NCBI GenBank assembly: GCA_965246925.1
Contig: OZ251994.1
Coordinates: 3,534,001-3,598,000 of the forward strand
Direction of reading: 5' to 3'
Origin: JANPPS01 sp965246925
GTDB lineage: Bacteria > Pseudomonadota > Alphaproteobacteria > Acetobacterales > Acetobacteraceae
Length of the DNA: 64,000 nt
Each line of letters opens with the position of its first letter. The stretch's first letter is position 1. The position numbers and the translations under genes are program-made. Below, piece by piece: positions 19,058 through 28,629 of this stretch. The notes beneath the pieces are model-generated. The model was not told the DNA's origin. It saw only the letters and a program-made list of their open reading frames with translations, and did no database searches.

Positions 19058-20050
19058 ATGGCCCTACTCGAGGTCGAGAACCTGCAGACGCATTTCGGCA
19101 CGCTGGACGGCGTGGTCCGGGCGGTCGAGGGATTGTCGTTCCATATCGATGCCGGTGAGACGCTGGCCATCGTCGGGGAGAGCGGGTGCGGCAAGTCGGT
19201 GACGTCCATGAGCATCCTGCGCTTGATTCAGGAGCCGCCGGGGAAGATCGCGGGGTCGATCCGCTTCATGGACCGGGACCTGTTGAGCCTGCCGGAAGCC
19301 GAGATGCGGCGCCTGCGCGGCAACGATATCAGCATGATCTTTCAGGAGCCGATGACCAGCCTGAACCCGGTGCTCACGGTTGGGCGGCAAATTGGCGAGG
19401 CAGTTCGCCTGCATGAGGGTAAGAACGCCAGGGATGCCGAGGCGCGGGCGGTCGAGATGCTGACCCTGGTGGGCATTCCGGCGCCGGGCCGCCGGGTGCG
19501 GGAATACCCGCATCAACTCAGCGGGGGCATGCGGCAGCGGGTGATGATCGCCATGGCGCTCGCGTGCAACCCCAAGCTGCTGATCGCGGACGAGCCGACC
19601 ACCGCCTTGGACGTGACGATCCAGGCGCAGATCCTGGACCTCATGCGAGATCTCAAGACCCGGCTCGGCTCGGCCATCATGCTGATCACGCATGATTTGG
19701 GCGTGGTGGCGGAGATGGCGCAGCGTGTGGTGGTGATGTACGCGGGGCGCAAGGTGGAGGAGGCCACCGCCGTCGAGCTGTTCGGCAATCCGCAGCATCC
19801 GTATACGCGCGGGCTGCTGGGGGCGGTGCCGGTGCTGGGCTCGTCGCTTACCGGGCAGGGGCGGACGAAGCTTGCGGAGATACCCGGCCTGGTACCGTCT
19901 TTGCGAAAGCCGATCGTGGGCTGCCCGTTTGCCGGGCGCTGCTTGTCGGTCACCGATCTGTGCCGGACGGTGGCGCCCGCGGTCGAGGAGAAGCGGCCCG
20001 GGCATCACGTCGCGTGCCACTATGCCGAGTTCGGGCGGATGGCTGCATGA
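19058..20050 (+). CDS. ABC transporter ATP-binding protein, DppD type
   Basis: A 330-residue ATPase starting at ATG 19058 ([14 protein letters not shown]). Walker A GESGCGKS, signature LSGGMRQR, Walker [13 protein letters not shown] and switch His in LITHDLGV are all intact. The C-terminal oligopeptide-transporter extension has [16 protein letters not shown], the Cys-rich stretch found in DppD/OppD. Its stop overlaps the next ATPase start by ATGA. Confidence 0.95.
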   Translation: MALLEVENLQTHFGTLDGVVRAVEGLSFHIDAGETLAIVGESGCGKSVTSMSILRLIQEPPGKIAGSIRFMDRDLLSLPEAEMRRLRGNDISMIFQEPMTSLNPVLTVGRQIGEAVRLHEGKNARDAEARAVEMLTLVGIPAPGRRVREYPHQLSGGMRQRVMIAMALACNPKLLIADEPTTALDVTIQAQILDLMRDLKTRLGSAIMLITHDLGVVAEMAQRVVVMYAGRKVEEATAVELFGNPQHPYTRGLLGAVPVLGSSLTGQGRTKLAEIPGLVPSLRKPIVGCPFAGRCLSVTDLCRTVAPAVEEKRPGHHVACHYAEFGRMAA

Positions 20051-21045
20051 CTGCGCTGCTGGACGTCCGTGACCTCAAGAAGCACTTCCCGCTCCGCGGC
20101 GGTCTGCTGGGGGGCGTCACGGGCCAGGTTTACGCCGTGGACGGCGTGAGCTTCAGCATTCAGAAAGGCGAGACCCTGTCGCTGGTGGGTGAGAGCGGCT
20201 GTGGCAAGAGCACGGTGGGCAAGACCATCCTCCGCCTGTTTTCACCCACGGCCGGGGAGGTCTGGCTGGACGGGGAGCGGATCGACCAGCTCGGCGCGGC
20301 ACAGCTCCGCCCGCTGCGGCAGCGAATGCAGGTGGTGTTCCAGGACCCGTTCAGCAGCCTCAATCCCCGAATGCGGGTCCGGGACATCATTGCCGAACCG
20401 CTGCGCAATTTCGGCTTGGCCCAGGGCAGCGCGCTCGTGGACAAGGTCGCGGCGCTGATGGACACGGTCCGCCTGCCGCGGGACGCCATGCACCGCCTCC
20501 CGCACGAGTTCAGCGGCGGCCAGCGTCAGCGCATCTGCATCGCCCGGGCCCTGGCGCCCGGCGCCGACCTCATCATCTGCGACGAGGCCGTGAGCGCGCT
20601 GGATGTCTCGGTCAAGGCGCAGATCGTGAACTTACTGTCCGATCTGCAAGACGAGCTGGGGCTGGCCTTGCTGTTCATCAGCCACGACCTAGCGATCGTC
20701 GAGCACCTCACGCACCGCGTGGCCGTCATGTACCTGGGCAAGATCGTCGAGATTGCCAGCCGCGCCGCGCTGTTCGCCCGCCCGGCCCACCCCTACACGC
20801 GCGCTTTGCTGTCCGCCGTTCCGGTCCCCGACCCGCTGGCCCGGCGTGACCGCATCATCCTCACGGGCGATGTGCCGAGCCCGATCAACCCGCCATCGGG
20901 CTGCCGCTTCCACACACGCTGCCCCTACGTGTTCGACCGGTGTCGGGCGGAAGAGCCGGTGCTGCGTTTGCGCACGGAGGGGCAGATGGCGGCGTGCCAT
21001 CTAGATGAGCTGCCGGCGGTGCGGTCAGTGCCGGTGGCGGCGTGA
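20047..21045 (+). CDS. ABC transporter ATP-binding protein, DppF type
   Basis: A 332-residue second ATPase of the importer. Walker [10 protein letters not shown], signature FSGGQRQR, Walker [13 protein letters not shown] and the switch His in FISHDLAIV are intact; the C-terminal Cys-rich motif is [14 protein letters not shown]. It closes the ABC operon and converges on the toxin-immunity locus with a 12-base gap. Confidence 0.95.
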   Translation: MTALLDVRDLKKHFPLRGGLLGGVTGQVYAVDGVSFSIQKGETLSLVGESGCGKSTVGKTILRLFSPTAGEVWLDGERIDQLGAAQLRPLRQRMQVVFQDPFSSLNPRMRVRDIIAEPLRNFGLAQGSALVDKVAALMDTVRLPRDAMHRLPHEFSGGQRQRICIARALAPGADLIICDEAVSALDVSVKAQIVNLLSDLQDELGLALLFISHDLAIVEHLTHRVAVMYLGKIVEIASRAALFARPAHPYTRALLSAVPVPDPLARRDRIILTGDVPSPINPPSGCRFHTRCPYVFDRCRAEEPVLRLRTEGQMAACHLDELPAVRSVPVAA

Positions 21046-21057
21046 GGCAAGGGGCGG

Positions 21058-21447
21058 TCATGGGCTTGTGGAAAGCCGGTAGTCCTCAATCGTGCCACGC
21101 CGTTTTTCCAAGATGATCATGGAGCTTACCCGAAAGAACGGCAGGGCGTGGCTGCCCGCGCCGGTGCCGTGAACGGCCCATGACGGGCCGCGGTCTTCGG
21201 CCACGAGCGGCCGCTCCTCGGCCAGCTGTTCCGTGCCGTAGGCTGCGGCGATCACGGCCTCCGCCATGGCAATGGCCTTTTCCGGTGTGTCCAGCAGGAC
21301 GTGGCCCGTCGCTTGCCAGACCTGCCACTGGCTCGCGCTATCCCGGGCGGCTTGCACAGCCTGTCCGGCGGCGATGCCCGGTGGTTCATCCGGGAGTCCA
21401 CCGGCTGCCGCCAACAGCGCTACTCCTGCAAGGGATTTTAAGTCCAC
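21058..21447 (-). CDS. NTF2-fold immunity-type protein
   Basis: A 129-residue protein from GTG 21447, with a weak hydrophobic N-terminus (SLAGVALLAAAGG) that may be a signal peptide. The C-terminal 80 residues have the pattern of NTF2-fold immunity proteins of polymorphic toxin systems: TPEKAIAMAEAVIAAAYG, then ERPLVAEDRGPSWAVHGTG, then MIILEKRRGTIEDY. It starts five bases after the nuclease-like gene ends, the usual toxin-then-immunity order. Family assignment is from remembered pattern only. A general NTF2-like enzyme is the alternative. Confidence 0.7.
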   Translation of the reverse strand: MDLKSLAGVALLAAAGGLPDEPPGIAAGQAVQAARDSASQWQVWQATGHVLLDTPEKAIAMAEAVIAAAYGTEQLAEERPLVAEDRGPSWAVHGTGAGSHALPFFRVSSMIILEKRRGTIEDYRLSTSP

Positions 21448-21452
21448 GAGAT

Positions 21453-22130
21453 CTATCGGGGCGTCTCGGCTGCCGCAACATAGGCCGTTACTTGCGTAAT
21501 CGAGGCAGCTTGGTTGACTTCGGACGCCAGGACCATCGCGAACTGATATTTCCAATCGGGTGGTTGCACATCGACGAAGATGAAGTCCATGGGCGGTAAT
21601 GGCAGCGCCGCTGTAAGTCCCACGAGTGATAGCTGCGGATGTGTGCTGATGACGTGGCCGCCGATTAGGGTCAGGGCGTACACATACTGCTGGTTCAGCC
21701 GTATTTCGGCGGAAGCGCCGGTCTTTATTTCGAAGAAGACCTGGGCGGAGGCGAGGGGACGCTTGGGTGCCCGGGCCACGATGTCGGCGTCGGCCCGCTG
21801 TGGGGTGACCGTCGATTTGAGATTGACCTCGATGATCGCCGCCCCGCCCGGGGTGGCTCGGATGCCGCGGACGAGGTCCTCGCGGACGGCATTGTGACGG
21901 GCGACCTCGTCCCATCCGGCCTCGATTAGGAAGGGGTTGGCCTTTCGCGACAAGCGTTCGATCAGGCTGGCGTAGGGCCAGAAGGAGGCGGGGCGGAATG
22001 CGACGGTGAGGCCGGCCTGGCGGGCGGCCGCCGCCATGCGGTTGCCTTGCGTGGGGAGAACGTGGACGAGCGTGCCGGGGGTGAAGCGGGCGCGCAGGGC
22101 GTGGCTGGCGGCCGCAGGCGAAACGGGCAT
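21453..22130 (-). CDS. Putative nuclease toxin (PD-(D/E)xK-like)
   Basis: A 225-residue protein from ATG 22130 (AAGGA eight bases upstream). The core has a restriction-endonuclease-like arrangement: Asp in RADADIVAR, then FFEIKTG (ExK), then NQQYVYAL with a Gln where toxin nucleases often place one. A secreted-toxin reading is supported by the immunity-type gene immediately downstream. There is no signal peptide, Rhs repeat, PAAR or CDI region, so the export route is unclear; it may be a stand-alone type VI cargo effector or a displaced toxin tip. Not recognised beyond this. Confidence 0.62.
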   Translation of the reverse strand: MPVSPAAASHALRARFTPGTLVHVLPTQGNRMAAAARQAGLTVAFRPASFWPYASLIERLSRKANPFLIEAGWDEVARHNAVREDLVRGIRATPGGAAIIEVNLKSTVTPQRADADIVARAPKRPLASAQVFFEIKTGASAEIRLNQQYVYALTLIGGHVISTHPQLSLVGLTAALPLPPMDFIFVDVQPPDWKYQFAMVLASEVNQAASITQVTAYVAAAETPR

Positions 22131-22157
22131 GGTCAGGTCCTTGCTAAGATCGACACT

Positions 22158-22737
22158 TCATGCCCGCCGATGAGTGTTGATGTAGGATGCGTCGAGCGGC
22201 GCCGTGAAACCGATGCCGGAAATGGAGAGTGTCCCGGTTTCGACCACAACCGGCTCAATGGGCCAGCTTCCGTTCGGCTGCCGAGACAGTATCTCGGCCT
22301 GGCGCTCCTCGCTGGCTAGCACCAGAATGTCCTGCATGCCGGGAATGCTGACAAAAGCTGGTGAAATTTGACCAGGTTTCGCGCTCGTTGCTGGGTGACA
22401 GGATCTCAACTGCAAGGATCGGCTGCTGCACCACGGGTTCGGCCTGGGTGCTGCGGCGCGCGGCGACGGCCACATCGGGGATGCAGATATTGCGGCGGGC
22501 TAGCACGCGAGGAACGATACCGGGTGTCACCACAACGTTTCCGGCATGGCCGATGGAAAGCAGGTGCTGCGTCAGCAGAAACACTAGCCAAGCCCGAATC
22601 GCTCCATGCGTTTCTGCCGTGGGCGCCATCTGCACCGGCCTTCCATTTTCGAGTTGCCACAGCATGCCATCGCCGGGTTCCCAGGCCAGGGGCTCGTCCG
22701 TGGTCATCGTCACTAGGGGCGAAAGGATCGTGTTCAT
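22158..22737 (-). pseudogene. Uma2 family (DUF820) endonuclease-like gene, frameshifted
   Basis: Starting at ATG 22737 the frame gives a typical Uma2 N-terminus and core (VTPGIVPRVLARRNICIPDVAV, then ILAVEILSPSNERETW), but after base ~22375 it loses similarity. The expected continuation, FVSIPGMQDILVLASEE and PNGSWPIEPV, is read in a different frame down to a stop at 22158. One small indel at the AAATTT run near 22370 explains this. Uma2 proteins have a PD-(D/E)xK fold and are often expanded and decayed; function is not established. A sequencing error is possible. Confidence 0.8.
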
Positions 22738-22865
22738 GCCGCATTATAGCACGAGGACGAGCGATGCTGCACCCAGCCAGGTGCGTATCGGCGTAAAGGG
22801 CCAAGAGCGGCGCCGAGCAGGTAATACTTGGCGCGCTCGATGGCATGGGTCTGAGCAAGGAGTAT

Positions 22866-25097
22866 TCACGAGCGGTTATCGCCGCCTCCGAAGGTGCCGG
22901 AGCGGGGTAGGCCGTTAGGGGGGAGGCGGCCGGATTGGGCGCGGCTGCCGAGCCATTCGGTCATGGGTTCGGTGCGGGTCTTTTCGCCCAAACGCCAGGT
23001 AAGGCCATCGGTGAAGCGGAACACCTTGGCGTCCGCGAGCTTGGCGTCCTTCAGCTTCTGCAGCAGCACGCCGCTGCCACGGGCGAAGACGGGGATCTGG
23101 TCGAGCGGGAATACCAGCAGCTTGCGGTTGGTGCCGAGGACCGCGACGTGGTCGCCCTCCGCTGGACTGCACAGCAGCAGGGCCTCACCCGGTGGCACGT
23201 TCATGATTTGCTTGCCGGTACGCTTTTCGGCCAGAAGATCCTGCGATTCGATCAAGAAGCCCCGCGCGCCGGTTGTGGCGACGAGGTAGCGGGCGGCGTC
23301 CCGCCAGACGAACAGATCCACAACCTCATCATCCTGCGCCATTTCCGCCAGGACGCGTATCGGCTGGCCGTCCCCGCGGCCGCGCGGTAAGTCGCTGGCG
23401 CGCAGGGTGAAAGCGCGTCCGTTGCTGACCATCAGGCAGAGCCGGTCGGTGGTTTGACAGGCTACCAGCCGGTGCAGCTTATCGCCGTCTTTGAACCTGA
23501 GGTCCGGCGTATCGGCCACGTGGCCGCGAACGGCGCGAATCCATCCCTTGGCGGATAGGATTATCGTGACTGGCTCACGCTCGATCAGCGACTCGGCATC
23601 GACCTCGACAGTATCTGGGGCGCGGCCCAGCACCGTGCGTCTTGTGCCGAGTGGGCCTGCGGCGAATTTGGTGTGCAGCTCCTGCAGCTCTGACTTAATG
23701 CGGGTCCAACGGAGCGCCGGGTCGGCCAGGAGGGCGGTTAGGTCCTTTGCCTCGCGGGTGAGCGCCTTATGCTCCTTCTGGATTTCGATCTCCTCGAGGC
23801 GGCGAAGGGCGCGGAGGCGCATGTTGAGAATCGCCTCGGCCTGGACGTCCGAGATGTCGAACCGGGTCATCATGACCGGTTTCGGATGATCCTCCTCACG
23901 GATGATGCGGATGACCTCGTCGAGGTTGAGGAACACCTTCAAGTAGCCGCTCAGTACTTCGAGCCGGCGTTCGATTGCGGCAAGGCGATGGCGGGAGCGG
24001 CGCTCCAGCACCTCCTGCCGGTGGTGCAACCATTCGCGCAGGATGCCGCGCAGGCCCAGCACCATGGGAGTGCGGTCCTTCGTCAGCACGTTCATGTTGA
24101 GCGGAAAACGCTGTTCGAGCGCGGTGGCGCGGAACAGCGTTTCCATCAGGACTTCCGGCTCCACGGTGCGGGCGCGCGGTTCGAAGACGATGCGGACCAG
24201 CTCAGCGCTTTCATCCCGGAAATCTGCTAGGAACGGCAGCTTTTTCTCTTCGAGCAGCGCGGCGATCTGCTCGATCAGCCGGTTCTTCTGCACCTGGTAG
24301 GGGATCTCGGTCACCACGATGGTCCAGGTGCCGTGCTTCTGCCGCTCGACCTCCCATTTGGCGCGGATGCGGAAGCCGCCGCGGCCGGTTTCGTAGGCCT
24401 GCAGCAGCGCAGCCGGCTCCTCCACGACGGTGCCGCCGGTCGGGAAGTCGGGGCCTGGCATGTGCGTCAGCAGGTCCGCCGTGGTGGCGTCCGGATGCTG
24501 GATGAGATGGATGGCGGCCGCGATGACCTCACCCACGTTGTGCGGCGGGATGCTCGTCGCCATCCCGACGGCGATGCCCATGGCACCATTGGCGAGCAGG
24601 TTGGGGAAACCGCCGGGCAGTACGACCGGCTCGTTATCTTCGCCGTCGTAGTTCGGGCGGAAATCCACAGCGTCATCATCGATGCCGGCCAGCAGCGCCT
24701 GCGCCACCTCGGTCAGGCGGGCCTCGGTATAGCGCATGGCCGCGGGGTTATCGCCGTCGATGTTGCCGAAATTGCCCTGACCCTCGATCAGCGGGTAGCG
24801 GGTGGCGAACTCCTGCGCCAAGCGCACCATGGCGTCGTAGATCGAGGCGTCACCGTGCGGGTGGTACTTACCCATGACGTCACCCACCACGCGGGCGCAT
24901 TTCTTGAAGCCGGACGCCGGGTCGAGCTTCAGCAGGTGCATGGCGTAGATCAGCCGCCGGTGCACGGGTTTCAGTCCGTCCCGCACGTCGGGCAGGCTGC
25001 GCGACATGATCGTGCTGAGCGCATAGGCGAGATAGCGCTCACTGAGCGCATCGCTAAGATTGGTATCCTGGATGAGGCCGGCGAGGTCGTCAGGCAT
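22866..25097 (-). CDS. parC: DNA topoisomerase IV subunit A
   Basis: A 743-residue ATP-independent cleavage subunit that decatenates daughter chromosomes with ParE. The start is ATG 25097 ([19 protein letters not shown]). The catalytic Tyr is in AMRYTEARL. The quinolone region reads [20 protein letters not shown]: Ala takes the place of Ser80 of E. coli ParC and Asp that of Glu84. The shorter length and divergent C-terminal blades favour ParC over GyrA. It is the last gene of the rpoZ-to-parC block, 19 bases after recO. Confidence 0.93.
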   Translation of the reverse strand: MPDDLAGLIQDTNLSDALSERYLAYALSTIMSRSLPDVRDGLKPVHRRLIYAMHLLKLDPASGFKKCARVVGDVMGKYHPHGDASIYDAMVRLAQEFATRYPLIEGQGNFGNIDGDNPAAMRYTEARLTEVAQALLAGIDDDAVDFRPNYDGEDNEPVVLPGGFPNLLANGAMGIAVGMATSIPPHNVGEVIAAAIHLIQHPDATTADLLTHMPGPDFPTGGTVVEEPAALLQAYETGRGGFRIRAKWEVERQKHGTWTIVVTEIPYQVQKNRLIEQIAALLEEKKLPFLADFRDESAELVRIVFEPRARTVEPEVLMETLFRATALEQRFPLNMNVLTKDRTPMVLGLRGILREWLHHRQEVLERRSRHRLAAIERRLEVLSGYLKVFLNLDEVIRIIREEDHPKPVMMTRFDISDVQAEAILNMRLRALRRLEEIEIQKEHKALTREAKDLTALLADPALRWTRIKSELQELHTKFAAGPLGTRRTVLGRAPDTVEVDAESLIEREPVTIILSAKGWIRAVRGHVADTPDLRFKDGDKLHRLVACQTTDRLCLMVSNGRAFTLRASDLPRGRGDGQPIRVLAEMAQDDEVVDLFVWRDAARYLVATTGARGFLIESQDLLAEKRTGKQIMNVPPGEALLLCSPAEGDHVAVLGTNRKLLVFPLDQIPVFARGSGVLLQKLKDAKLADAKVFRFTDGLTWRLGEKTRTEPMTEWLGSRAQSGRLPPNGLPRSGTFGGGDNRS

Positions 25098-25116
25098 GGT
25101 GGAACATATCAGGAAC

Positions 25117-25848
25117 TCACTCAGCTGACAACGCCAAAACGTGGTCATACAGCATGTGTCGCGCCGGGGGCATCGGGCGGTGCTGATGACCGAAAGCGTC
25201 GCGCTGCAGGAAGTGTCCGGTGAGCTTCAGGCCGTCCCGCCATTCAGCCGGGCCCGAATGGTTGGCACCGATCAAGAAACCGGGCAGGGCCAGCAGCTTG
25301 TCCCGCCACGCGCCGGCGGCGTCCGCCGCAACCGCCCGGCCGGTGCGCGGCGAGACGTAGGCAAGCCCGGCCGTGGCTCCCGTTACGGCGCAGCATGAGA
25401 CATCTAGGCCATAGCCCAGTTCTTGCAGCAAAACCGTTTCCCACACCACGAGATCGGCGATGGCGGGGGGCCCTTGCGCTAAGCCGGCGATCAACTGCAC
25501 CAGCCCGGCGAACACCGCCGGGTGCGGCTCACGTTCCGGCAGCGCGCCCTCGGCCACAGCGCAAGCCGAGGATAGGACGGCCAGCGCAAGCTTATCGTCC
25601 ATGGCCAGGGCCGCACCGGGATGCACCAACTCGGCCGAGAACGCGCCGAGTTGGTCATTGAGGCGAGCGACCCACCGCGCCTGCACCAAGTTGCCGGGCT
25701 GCCACAAGGACGCTTGCGACCGCGATCCGCCGCCGCGCGCCAGGCCCCGATGCGGGCCATGCGCCTCCGTCAGCAGCGTCACCAGCGCATCACCCTCGCC
25801 ATACGCGCGCGCCGCCAAGATCACGGCGGGCGCGTCCCATTCAGGCAT
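25117..25848 (-). CDS. recO: DNA repair protein RecO
   Basis: A 243-residue recombination mediator that helps load RecA on gaps with RecR. ATG 25848 (MPEWDAPAVILAARAYGEGD) matches the conserved RecO start of an OB-fold domain; it overlaps the end of era by eight bases. ARGGGSRSQASLWQPGNLVQ and the helical second half fit the family. The four-Cys zinc motif of some RecO proteins is not present. Gene order rnc-era-recO is widely conserved. Confidence 0.9.
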   Translation of the reverse strand: MPEWDAPAVILAARAYGEGDALVTLLTEAHGPHRGLARGGGSRSQASLWQPGNLVQARWVARLNDQLGAFSAELVHPGAALAMDDKLALAVLSSACAVAEGALPEREPHPAVFAGLVQLIAGLAQGPPAIADLVVWETVLLQELGYGLDVSCCAVTGATAGLAYVSPRTGRAVAADAAGAWRDKLLALPGFLIGANHSGPAEWRDGLKLTGHFLQRDAFGHQHRPMPPARHMLYDHVLALSAE

Positions 25849-26740
25849 CGTCGAGGCCGATGGCGCGCAGGCGGGCATTCTCCTCGTCCCAGCCGGCCCG
25901 CTCCTTCACGTTCAGAAACAGGTGCACCGGGCGGTCCAGCAGGCCCGATAGCTCGCGCCGGGCCCGGGCGCCGATTTCCTTGATGCGGCTGCCCTGGGCG
26001 CCGATCAAGATCGCCTTGTGCCCGGCGCGGCTCACATACACCGTCGCCTCGACACGGACCGAGCCGTCGGGCTTTTCTTGCCAGTTCTCGGTCTCGACCG
26101 TCGTGCCGAACGGGATTTCCTCTTGGATTTGAAGGAAAATCTGCTCCCGGACGATCTCGGCGGCCAGCATGCGGTCCGGTAGATCGGTCAGGTCGTCATC
26201 GGGATACAGATGCGGCCCCTCCGGCACGCCGGCGGCCAGCGCGTCCAGCATCCGGTCGAGCCCGCCGCCGGTTGCGGCGCTGACCATGAACGTCTCCTCG
26301 CACGGCAGGATGGCGCTGAGCTGCGCTGTGAGCGGCAGCAGCGTATGTGCGGCGATAAGGTCGATCTTGTTCAGCACGAGCCAGGTCCGCCGCTTTTGCG
26401 CCGCGATCTTGGTCGCGATCTCCAGCACCGCCTCCGTCGCGCCTTTCTGCGCATCGACCAGCAGCATGGTGATGTCAGCGTCGGCCGAGCCGCTCCAGGC
26501 CGCCTTGACCATGGCCCGGTCCAGCTTGCGCTTCGGCGCAAAAATACCGGGCGTATCGACCAGTAAGATCTGTGATGCGCCACGCATCAGGATGCCCAGC
26601 ACGCGAAACCGCGTCGTTTGCGCCTTGGGCGTGACGATCGAAAGCTTGGCTCCCGTAAGCCGGTTCAGCAGCGTGCTCTTGCCGGCATTGGGCGCACCCA
26701 CGATCGCGACGAACCCGCATCGGGTAGGATACTCGTTCAT
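25841..26740 (-). CDS. era: GTPase Era
   Basis: A 299-residue Ras-like GTPase that binds 16S rRNA in late small-subunit maturation. G1 is GAPNAGKS, G3 DTPG (with VDTPGIFAPKR), G4 NKID. The C-terminal KH domain carries KAILIGAQGSRIKEIGARAR. Start ATG 26740 overlaps the rnc stop (ATGA), giving the usual rnc-era pairing. Confidence 0.96.
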   Translation of the reverse strand: MNEYPTRCGFVAIVGAPNAGKSTLLNRLTGAKLSIVTPKAQTTRFRVLGILMRGASQILLVDTPGIFAPKRKLDRAMVKAAWSGSADADITMLLVDAQKGATEAVLEIATKIAAQKRRTWLVLNKIDLIAAHTLLPLTAQLSAILPCEETFMVSAATGGGLDRMLDALAAGVPEGPHLYPDDDLTDLPDRMLAAEIVREQIFLQIQEEIPFGTTVETENWQEKPDGSVRVEATVYVSRAGHKAILIGAQGSRIKEIGARARRELSGLLDRPVHLFLNVKERAGWDEENARLRAIGLDDA

Positions 26741-27429
26741 GATTTCAACAAATCCAGTAAGGCCGAGGCCGCTTCCCGCTCGGCGACGCGCTTGCTCTTG
26801 GCCGTTCCGGTCGCGTCCCTTCCACCGCCTGAAACCTTAATCACGAACTCGGGCGAGTGTGACGGGCCGCTGCGGGCCTGCTCGCTATAGATGGGTAACG
26901 CGAGCCCGCGTGCCATGAGCCATTCTTGCAGCGCGGTCTTCGCATCCTTGGGCGGAACAATCTGCGCCTCCATGGCGGGCAGCCAGGCCGAGCGGACGAA
27001 GTGGCGGGCGGCATCCAGCCCGCCGTCCAGATAGAGCGCGCCGAGCGACGCCTCCATCGCGTCCGCCATCACGTTGGCGGAGTTGCCGACCCCGGCTGCG
27101 GCTTCGCTCCGGCCGATATCGAGCATGCGGGATAGGCCGGCCCGTTCAGCGATACTGGCCAGCACTGCGCGGGAGACGAGGTGCGCCTGGCGGGGGCCCA
27201 ACTCGCCCTCTTGCTCCTCCGGGAAGCGCTCGATCAACCATTCGGCAATGAGCAGGCCAAGCACGCGGTCACCCACGAACTCCAGCCGTTCGTTGCTGCC
27301 GACCCCGCGGCGTTCGCCTTTCCGGTGCGCCGGGCGGCGGCCGTGTGCCGCGGACCGGTGGGTGAGCGCCTCGCTCAGCAGGGCAGGGTCGTTGAAGCTG
27401 TGCCCGAATATATCTTCGGCATCCGTCAA
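26737..27429 (-). CDS. rnc: Ribonuclease III
   Basis: A double-strand-specific endoribonuclease for rRNA and mRNA processing. I choose the TTG at 27429, which overlaps the lepB stop by TTGA and gives 230 residues, the normal family length; a longer frame would run into lepB. The catalytic signature is NERLEFVGDRVLGL with the acidic residues in place, and the second acidic cluster VMADAMEASLGALYLDGG follows. The C-terminal double-stranded RNA-binding domain ends with AKSKRVAEREAASALL. Confidence 0.94.
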   Translation of the reverse strand: MTDAEDIFGHSFNDPALLSEALTHRSAAHGRRPAHRKGERRGVGSNERLEFVGDRVLGLLIAEWLIERFPEEQEGELGPRQAHLVSRAVLASIAERAGLSRMLDIGRSEAAAGVGNSANVMADAMEASLGALYLDGGLDAARHFVRSAWLPAMEAQIVPPKDAKTALQEWLMARGLALPIYSEQARSGPSHSPEFVIKVSGGGRDATGTAKSKRVAEREAASALLDLLKS

Positions 27430-28163
27430 GAAACGCCGCGTAGCAGGCGGGACCAGCGGATTTCGAATGGCCACTCCCACACTTGCCACCAAGGCGCCTC
27501 GGCGTCGATCGAGAACCAGATGAACTCGGCCCGGCCGACTAGATTTTCCATCGGCACGAAGCCGACGCCGCCGTTGGGATCGCGGCTATCGCTCGAATTG
27601 TCGCGGTTGTCACCCATGGCGAATACATGGTTCTCCGGTACGAGGAACTCCTGAGTCGAGTTTAGCCCACCGACCTCGATCTCTTTTAAGATTTCGTGCT
27701 TACGGCCATTCGGCAGTGTTTCGGTGTATTCGGTGGCGATCGTGCGGCGTCCGTTATCTTCGGCCGTGTAGTCGCCGACTAGCCGACGCGGGGCCTGCGT
27801 GCCGTTGATGTAGAGTTGGCCGCTTTTCATTTGAATGCGGTCACCGGGCAGGGCGACGATGCGCTTGATGTAGTCAGTACTATTGTCACGCGGCCACTTG
27901 AACACAGCCACGTCGCCACGCTCGGGCGGCCGGCCGAAAATTCGTCCGGAGAACAGGTTTGGCGAGAGCGGCAAGGAAAAACGAGAATATCCGTAACTGT
28001 ACTTCGATACGAACAGAAAATCACCGACCAACAGCGTCGGGATCATGGACCCGGACGGGATGTTGAACGGTTCGAAGGCGATGGTGCGGATGCCAATTGC
28101 AATCAGGCCGGCATAGACAAGGGTTTTGACGTTTTCAAGGACGCCGGTTTTCTGCTTCGCCAT
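27426..28163 (-). CDS. lepB: Signal peptidase I
   Basis: A 245-residue inner-membrane serine protease that removes signal peptides. One N-terminal membrane segment is followed by PSGSMIPTLLVGDFLFVSK with the catalytic Ser, DYIKRIVALPGDRI with the catalytic Lys, and the conserved FAMGDNRDNSSDSRDPNGG. It lies 58 bases after acpS and overlaps rnc. Confidence 0.96.
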   Translation of the reverse strand: MAKQKTGVLENVKTLVYAGLIAIGIRTIAFEPFNIPSGSMIPTLLVGDFLFVSKYSYGYSRFSLPLSPNLFSGRIFGRPPERGDVAVFKWPRDNSTDYIKRIVALPGDRIQMKSGQLYINGTQAPRRLVGDYTAEDNGRRTIATEYTETLPNGRKHEILKEIEVGGLNSTQEFLVPENHVFAMGDNRDNSSDSRDPNGGVGFVPMENLVGRAEFIWFSIDAEAPWWQVWEWPFEIRWSRLLRGVS

Positions 28164-28221
28164 GTAAGGAGTTGTTCCGGTGTTCAGAGGAGTGGGTTGA
28201 ACCCGACCCGGCGCCCTTTTG

Positions 28222-28629
28222 TCAAGAAAGCGGGGCCGACGAGATTATAACCTGCGCGAACGCATACGGGTATTCGTCCGTGATGGTAAGCGCCAAATGC
28301 GGCGCGTGCCCGGCGGGCAGCAGAGAGTGCAGCCGGTGGAGCGCACCGCCCGTGAGCGCCAGGGTAGGCTGGCCGCTGGGCAGATTGACGACGCCCATGT
28401 CGGAATGGAATACCCCGCGCGCAAAGCCGGTGCCGAGTGCCTTGGCGCAAGCCTCCTTGGCGGCGAAGCGTTTGGCAAAGGTGGCCGCCCGGCCCGAGGC
28501 GGCGCGGCGGTCTGCCCGGGCCCGCTCCGCGGCAGTGAAGACGCGGGCGAGGAAGCGGTCACCAAACCGCTCCATGACCTTTTCCACGCGGCGGATGTCG
28601 CATAGATCGGAGCCAATTCCCAAGATCAT
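28222..28629 (-). CDS. acpS: Holo-[acyl-carrier-protein] synthase
   Basis: A 135-residue phosphopantetheinyl transferase that arms acyl carrier proteins with coenzyme [19 protein letters not shown] holds the Mg-binding Asp and [15 protein letters not shown] the catalytic Glu and Lys. Start ATG 28629 overlaps the spoT stop (ATGA). It would be the natural activator of the carrier protein in the 36-kb island. Confidence 0.95.
   Translation of the reverse strand: MILGIGSDLCDIRRVEKVMERFGDRFLARVFTAAERARADRRAASGRAATFAKRFAAKEACAKALGTGFARGVFHSDMGVVNLPSGQPTLALTGGALHRLHSLLPAGHAPHLALTITDEYPYAFAQVIISSAPLS

Noticed and set aside
21453..22130. Toxin as the tip of an Rhs or CdiA protein
   Set aside because: No repeat, PT-VENN or pretoxin region occurs upstream; the gene has its own ribosome-binding site and start.
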